A DNA stretch of 64,000 nucleotides, taken from contig JAJEKV010000003.1 in the NCBI GenBank assembly GCA_021234155.1, positions 15,486,386 through 15,550,385 of the forward strand. Reading direction: 5' to 3'. Each line of letters starts with the position of its first letter. The stretch's first letter is position 1. Positions 58,437 through 64,000 of the stretch are shown here, one piece after another. The notes below the pieces were generated by a model, which did not search any database, was not told the origin of the DNA, and saw only the letters and a program-made list of their open reading frames with translations. Both the position numbers and the translations under genes were made by a program. The DNA comes from Isoetes taiwanensis (Eukaryota > Streptophyta > Lycopodiopsida > Isoetales > Isoetaceae).

Positions 58437-59908
58437 GATTAATATCCACTAATTCATTGATCAACCTTTTACTTCTTCCACCCTCTGTTCTGCCATATTC
58501 ACCTGCATCTATTTTCAACTCCTCCTTGAGCCTTTCTATCTCTGATTTCCTTTTCCTTTTGATTTTCTCAACTTGCCCTAGCTCCTGTTCATATCTTTCA
58601 GTTTCAGTTCCTTCATTTTCTTTTGCCCCCCTCTGATTTTGTTCTTCTTCATTTTCCCCATCACTATCTACATCAACGGTCACATTCCCTTGTGTATTCT
58701 CTTCATTGTTGCTTGATTCTGACATCTCCATTTCCCTATGTGCCTGTACCGTATTTTTGTCTTTGTAGAGTATGTTTTCATTGAATACCACATCCCTACT
58801 AACAATGATTTGTCTTTTAGACTCATCAAATAATCTGTATGCCTTTGCTTGCTCATCATAACCTGCCAAAAAACATTTTATTGCCCTATCATCTAATTTT
58901 CTTCTGAGTTCTTTAGGAACATGTACAAAAGCCATGCATCCATAGGCTTTAAACAGTTCATATGATGGTACACTTCCATTCCACATCTCATCAGGGATTT
59001 TACCATTGATAGATGAGGAAGGCAATTTATTTTGGATTAGTACAACAGTTTTAACTGCTTCATCCCATAAAAAATTTGGCATACCTGAGTGTTTTAGCAT
59101 CGATCGAACTGCATCTAAAATTGTTCTGTTCTTCCTTTCTGCTACTCCATTTTGATGTGGCGTGTACCTGCAAGTTAGCTGTCTCCTTATCCCATTAATC
59201 TTGCAATGTCTTTTGAATTCCCCTGAAAGAAATTCCCCTCCTCTGTCAGACCTTACACATTTAATTTTTCTTCCAGTTTGTCTCTCCATTTCTTGCTCAA
59301 ATAGTTTGTATGCTACAAAAGCTTGATCTTTGTGTCTTAATAGGTAACCTTTAGTTTTTCTTGAGTAGTCATCTATAAATGTTATGAAGAATTTCTTTCC
59401 TGTCATGCTAGTCACATTAATTGGTCCACATAAATCAGTATGTATCAAATCCAAAATCCCACTGGCTCTTTTTGTTGATCTCTTGAAACTAAGTCTAGCG
59501 TGTTTTCCCAATAGGTATCCCTCACACAAGAAGTGATCCCTTTGTTCTTCTTCTACAATCAGACCTTTCTTTATCATGAAATTTATGTTGTTCATATGTG
59601 TGTGGCTTAGCCTTTCATGCCATTCTTTTGTAGTAACCAAGTTTATATTACCCTCAATATTGATTTTGTCAAGTGCAAATAAATTGCCTACTCTTTTTGC
59701 CAAGAACTTTAATTCATTATTGAGGAAAATATTGCAATGAGTTTTCTCAAAACACACTCTATACCCAAGATCAACCAATTGGTTAACATAAATTAAATTT
59801 CCGATAATAGATGGCACACACAAAACATTTTTAAGTTCAACAGGCTTTCCAGCCAAATAAAAAATCTCCAACATTCCAGCTTCTTCTACTTGCTGTAAAT
59901 TTCCATCT
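58402..59908 (-). pseudogene. Copia integrase and pre-integrase region
   Basis: About 500 open codons. LKNVLCVPSIIGNLIYVNQL is the copia region before integrase. WHERLSHTHMNNINFM and CEGYLLGKHARL form the HHCC domain, with the second Cys of CEGC replaced by Tyr. The core has DLIHTDLCGP (Asp), RSDRGGEFLSGEF (Asp) and GVAERKNRTI (Glu). A C-terminal acidic and Lys/Arg-rich linker leads to RT. The ORF's apparent N-terminus (59909-60009) is chromovirus B LTR sequence. The gag and protease regions are beyond the window. Confidence 0.92.
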
Positions 59909-61414
59909 TGTGGCGTCCCCCTACTCATATACGATGCTCGCACCGTATACAAACAGGAGTTCATCCCCCATACCAGCTCCACGCTGATACAGGGCCCTCC
60001 ACATATCACTGTGACCGTACTGGGTCCCCAGTGGGAAGAATGAAGGGGTCATTTTACCCCGTCTCCCTCAGGGCCTACCTAGCTGCGGAAGCGTAAACAT
60101 ACATGTCAGTAACATAATCATCATATACCCACCTCAAAGGGTGGCACATCAACATCTGCATAGACAAAGATCAGCACAATACAAGTGGATTCCTACCCAA
60201 GGCTCAGACTCCAGGGAATGACTGACAAGCTTTTGGTCTCCAGAGTTCATTGCAGACAGAATCATGACAATGGATTTGGCTGGCATGAGAACATGGCACA
60301 GGGTTGTCCACTCCATCCGCCCCTCCTGTGCACACTTTGCAGAGTAGGTTGAAGAGTGTTGGGACCTGACTGTAGCCCGCCGGATGCATAGCCAAAGGGG
60401 CTATTCCTGGATTGCATCTCCCCAGTCCCGATGGGGCATGTAGGGATCACTCCCACCAAATGTCTCCATGCTGACTCAAGGTGACTAGAGGGCCACTGCC
60501 CTTATTCGACTTAACCCACTGGAAAGTGAACACCACTCCACGGGTGTCGAGCCCATGCCTTACCCACACTCAGTGGCAAGCCATTAGACCTAGTCTACAT
60601 TGATCCCCGGTAGACTTTACACACCAGAGGGATCGGTCAAGAGTCAGAACACGAACCTCCTTCTGAGCCAGTCTAGCCCCTTCACCCACAACCAGGTGTG
60701 GTTCTTGTACACAGGCCGAAATCTAGTAATGCACTAAGAGGGACTAGCTAAGAGCATCAACTACTAAGCTTTAAGTCTCTACCCCCTTCCCAATACAATG
60801 AGTCCACAGAATTCATCCGTCCATCACATCATCATAGAACTAAAGAATAAGAACTAATCTATATCATAGAGTTAGGTTCTTTGGTTAGGGTCAATCTGGG
60901 GATCTGCTTGGCTACTAAGAGTAATTTAATAGGCTAAACCTATTGGTTCGATGGCTGGAATACTGTTTAGGCTATTAAATCGACTAAATACCTGATCCCT
61001 GGTTCACTTCTCTTGATCTGAAGGCGTCCATGTCGCTGCTCTGCTTGGGGATGCGGTCGGAAGGCGAATCTGACGAGCTAGGGCGCACAGGCAGATCTTG
61101 GGAGTTGGATTTGACTCCTCAGGCGCGCGAACTGGAGCTCGGAAGATTCGTGGACGGAAAGGGAAGAATTAGGGTTTGGTTACCTTATATAGGCTCTCAG
61201 TTAGGTTTAGGGTTTCCATGACCCTTGGTCTGCCTTTAATGGGTTAAATGTTTAAACTGCGCACATTGCTAAGTGTGCGCACCCTTGCAAGTTGCCCCCT
61301 AGGGCGCCCTTGCTTGGTTACACGTCGGCGTACACGTCGTTTGAAATGGCGTGTACGCGTGACGGTGCAGTACGGTATACGTCTTGAGACCGTATATCGT
61401 ACTGGAACGTCACA
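59909..61414 (-). repeat. Chromovirus B 3' LTR
   Basis: A 1506-bp LTR: outer end TGTGGCGTCCCC, inner end ACGTCACA. It shares layout with the A LTR (Met-like tract order, 'tccgcccctcctgtgca' near 60317, CCACTCC blocks, 'tctctacccccttcccaa' near 60776) but is clearly diverged. Frames inside it are not genes. Confidence 0.88.
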
Positions 61415-61427
61415 TTCTCCCCACCTT
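61415..61427 (-). other. Chromovirus B polypurine tract
   Basis: On the minus strand AAGGTGGGGAGAA adjoins the LTR. A near copy, 'ctccccaccttaacttgatgc', lies about 40 bp further in (61457-61477). Confidence 0.8.
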
Positions 61428-61643
61428 AAATTGATGCTATCCGCAGCATCGTGGGTCTCCCCACCTTAACTTGATGCATACGATATACTATTATCATAGT
61501 TAGACATTTATTATGATTGCCTTAAGGTAATATTTTTAGAACATTATTATACTATTATTCAATCAAATACTTATCAATTCATATGTCATTACAACAATTA
61601 CCCATTAGTTTTACTTATCATAATGTTTTTAGTTTATCAATAT

Positions 61644-62050
61644 CAGTGTAGTACCGTACTTCCCGTACCGTACGTGTACAGTACGTATGCAACGTACAGT
61701 ACGGGGTAACGTACGATGGCCAGTTTAACGTACAAACGTACGTCAAAAGTTGTTGTTTAAAGTACGCGTACGGTACGTACGGTACCATAAAATACGTACG
61801 GTACGTACGTTAACCGAAAAAAAAATATTTTTTTTTTCATTTTTTTTGAAAAGTACTTGTACCGTACCTATAAAGTACGTACCGTACCTGTACCGTACTT
61901 ATAAAGTACGTACCGTACGCGTACGTAAACAACAAACCAAAAAAAAAATTGTTCTTATTTGATGCACAAAATGAATAAGTACGTACGGTACGTATGGGTA
62001 CGGTACGTTAAGTATGGAAAACGTAACGTACGCGTACTTAACCTACACTG
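61644..62050. mobile_element. hAT-like MITE rich in CGTAC, 8-bp target duplication
   Basis: A 407-bp insert with perfect 8-bp flanks ATCAATAT (61636-61643 and 62051-62058). Its ends are inverted CAGTGTAG. The inside is packed with GTAC/CGTAC words in both orientations and T/A runs in the middle, with no coding capacity. An 8-bp duplication and CAGTG ends fit the hAT superfamily. The dense CGTAC words may be transposase-binding sites or simply a strong foldback. Confidence 0.85.
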
Positions 62051-62058
62051 ATCAATAT

Positions 62059-62652
62059 ATATACAATTATTCTCTGAGGTACTCTTCATTCCTTGCAACA
62101 CATTACACAAAATTTGTGTTGCAAGTCTTCGTAGCTCGACCTTCTAGCCCTCCAGAGCGCTCTATTGGCCTGCAGGTCAACACTACGTTAGTACCATTTT
62201 TAATTATTTATAAATTTGGTTATAAGGGAACCACCCCAACTATCTACATGAATGCATGGCTAATCTCCCGGCGTAGGAAGAGGATGCTTCTTCCATCGTG
62301 GTCGTGGAGACAGCGCCCTATAATGCCTATATGGCGCTCATGCCTATACCTGTAGTTGCCCAGCATGAAGGATAGGGTCCTTCGCGTATATGGGGCGTGA
62401 AGGATAGGGTCCTCCCCGTAGGCATTGACTAGAGGTGCTTTTCCTATCAATGCATTCCTGAATGACCTCTTATCTCTCGAGGTCGTCTACTTCCGTGGGA
62501 CAGAAGTAGACTTTCCAAGCTGAACCGTGGTCATGCCTGCATTGACATTACACCACGTCCTAGAGATCACCGTAGTGATCCCATCATCGGTAACAACGCA
62601 TGCAACCCATACCTCATAGGTTGCATGCGTAGATTATACTTAACTATGCAAG
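62059..62652 (-). other. Chromovirus B 3' untranslated region
   Basis: Non-coding. A 'gaaggatagggtcct' word is duplicated (about 62366 and 62399). One CCCATCATCG motif at about 62581 matches the repeated motif of chromovirus A. Confidence 0.5.
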
Positions 62653-63978
62653 CTATAATTCTACATGAATCGACATGCCTGAGCCGATTTCTTCGGAGAT
62701 GACCTTGCCGTCCCATTGCTCCATAAACTGTGGGTACTGCTTTATCAGATCTCTTTTAAGTACCCATGTCGCGTCTTCCACCGGCAAGTGTTTCCACTTG
62801 ACCAAGTATTGGAGAAACTCCGATCTCCTTGTTTTCTTGAACGCTTTATCAAGAATAAGCTCTGGAACTATTTCTATCTGTTCTTCTGTCATTTCCAACA
62901 TCGTTGGGGTGTTCAGGACTTCATCTGGGTTGGGAGTGTGCTTTTTCAGCAAACTCACGTGGAAGACTTTGTGGATCTTTAAGTGTGCTGGCAAGTCTAG
63001 CTTGTAGGATTGATTACCTACTCTTTGGATTATTCTGAAGGGACCAGCCCACCTTGGAGCAAGCTTCTTACAGTTTCCGATGCGGAGCTTCGCCTACTTT
63101 ACCTTGATCTTGAGCCATACATCATCTCCAACTTGTAACTCTCTGACTGTCCGATGTTTGTCGGTGATGCTCTTTTGTCGACTCCTTGCTGCGAGAAGAT
63201 ACCCTCGAACTTCTTCCACGAGCTGCTGCATGTTGCCCAACATTTGCTGCGAAACTTCCACTTTTGACACGGGGTTGTGCCAAGTGTCTGGAGTTAGGCA
63301 TTGGTAGCCGTAATTAATCATGAACGACGACATTTGGGATGATTCCTGCTTGGTGCTATTATATGCAAACTCCACCAAGTGAATAAACTCTTCCCACATA
63401 CCTTGCTTGTTCCAGACATAGTTCCGTAGCATATCCTCCAATATTCTGTTGGTCCGCTCTATTTGCCCATCCGTCTGGGGATGATAGGCCGTGCTCATGG
63501 ATAGCTTCGTCTGAATTGTTGCGAAGAGGTCCTGCCAAAAGGCACTAATGAACTTCGGATCTCGGTCGGAGATAATTTCCCTTGGCATGTCATAGAGCCT
63601 GAAGATCTCTTTGGTGAAGAGCTTTGCCGTATCCATGGCTGTGTCCGTGGTCCTGCAAGGCACAAAATGGGCCATCTTCGACAACTTGTCGACCACGACC
63701 ATCAAGGCATCCTTACCTCTTACTGTACTTGGGAGCCCTGTTATGAAGTCCATGCTGATGACCTCCCACTTAGCGTTTGGCACCGCTAATGGTTCCAATG
63801 CACCTGGAATTCGAAGCTGTTCTGCCTTCGTTTGCTGACATAGCTGGCATTCCTTGATGTGGCGAGCTACCTGCTTCTTCATTCCTGGCCAATAGTAGCT
63901 GCTACGCACTTTGAAGTATGTCTTCATGAATCCTGCGTGGCCAGCTATTGGGCTGTTGTGGGTGTCGTGGAGGATCAA
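62653..63978 (-). pseudogene. Chromovirus B integrase with chromodomain, one stop codon
   Basis: A single 442-codon frame interrupted only by TAG at 63094-63096 (IKVK-stop-AK; chromovirus A has Gln there). HDTHNSPIAGHAGF and CQLCQQTKAEQL form the HHCC domain. The core has VISMDFITGLP (Asp), IISDRDPKFISAFW (Asp) and HPQTDGQIERTNR (Glu), all intact. The chromodomain follows the stop: EIVPELILDKAF, then FLQYLVKWKHLPVEDATWVL. The frame is still open at the window edge side (63978 is an internal Met). One base change from function, it is the best-kept pol region here. Confidence 0.92.
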
Positions 63979-64000
63979 CTTTCTTACTCCATATGATTCA

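Larger units (their letters stand above)
59909..64000 (-). mobile_element. Chromovirus B, 3' portion (continues past window)
   Basis: A Ty3/gypsy chromovirus related to A, minus orientation, inserted into copia integrase. The 3' LTR, polypurine tract, 3' untranslated region with a MITE, and the integrase with chromodomain lie inside the window; RT, gag and 5' LTR lie beyond 64000. The predicted target duplication on this side is CATCT (59904-59908). Confidence 0.9.

Noticed and set aside
60204-60459. Small minus frames near 60.2-60.5 kb
   Set aside because: They fall within the chromovirus B LTR and resemble frames in the A LTR; non-coding.
1-64000. tRNA, rRNA genes, CRISPR arrays, bacterial operons
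   Set aside because: None seen; spaced repeats here are LTRs, UTR repeats or duplications, and gene content is that of plant retroelements.

Overview
The window is a repeat-dense stretch of a nuclear plant genome. No certain host gene was found. Plant evidence: an initiator-Met tRNA primer site (TGGTATCAGAGCC) beside an LTR, chromodomain Ty3/gypsy elements, a long-LTR gypsy group with an extra RNase H, Ty1/copia, and LINEs with a zf-RVT zinc-binding end. The mix suggests a large-genome land plant, possibly not a flowering plant, but I cannot name the lineage.

Layout. 1-1.1 kb: remnant of an LTR resembling those of the chromoviruses further right. 1.2-2.2 kb: dispersed duplication. 2.2-5.1 kb: AT-rich, with one weak exon candidate. 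5.16-13.3 kb: two head-to-tail partial LTRs of a long-LTR gypsy family, the second split by LINE-1 (8.09-12.97 kb, (TTCC)n tail). 13.3-19.8 kb: poly-T start of a reversed retroposon, a 185-aa Cys-rich ORF, and LINE-2. 19.8-21.07 and 32.02-32.76 kb: LINE-3, cut in two by gypsy element T1 (21073-32016, minus strand, 2.38-kb LTRs, TTTAG target duplication). 33-42.5 kb: related element T2 on the plus strand. 43.1-59.9 kb: a minus-strand copia element with three younger insertions: a 469-bp retroposon (17-bp target duplication), chromovirus A (44210-57400, AGTGC target duplication) and chromovirus B (59909 to beyond the window end). B itself holds a hAT-like MITE with an 8-bp duplication.

Main result. 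Between its primer site and gag, chromovirus A carries an intact 369-codon ORF (54073-55182, minus) for a histone H3-like protein. It starts MARTKQT, has about 250 residues of acidic and basic low-complexity sequence, and ends in a full-length ungapped H3 fold. The gag-pol of the same copy is broken by frameshifts, and its pol ends in a chromodomain, the module that in cellular proteins reads methylated H3 tails. A second unknown ORF (51973-52898) lies between the H3 ORF and gag. A retroelement that encodes both an H3-like protein and a chromodomain integrase is the best candidate here for an undescribed system.

Second result. T1 and T2 both carry a second RNase H domain between protease and reverse transcriptase. 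In the plant Tat elements I know, the extra domain lies after the usual RNase H.
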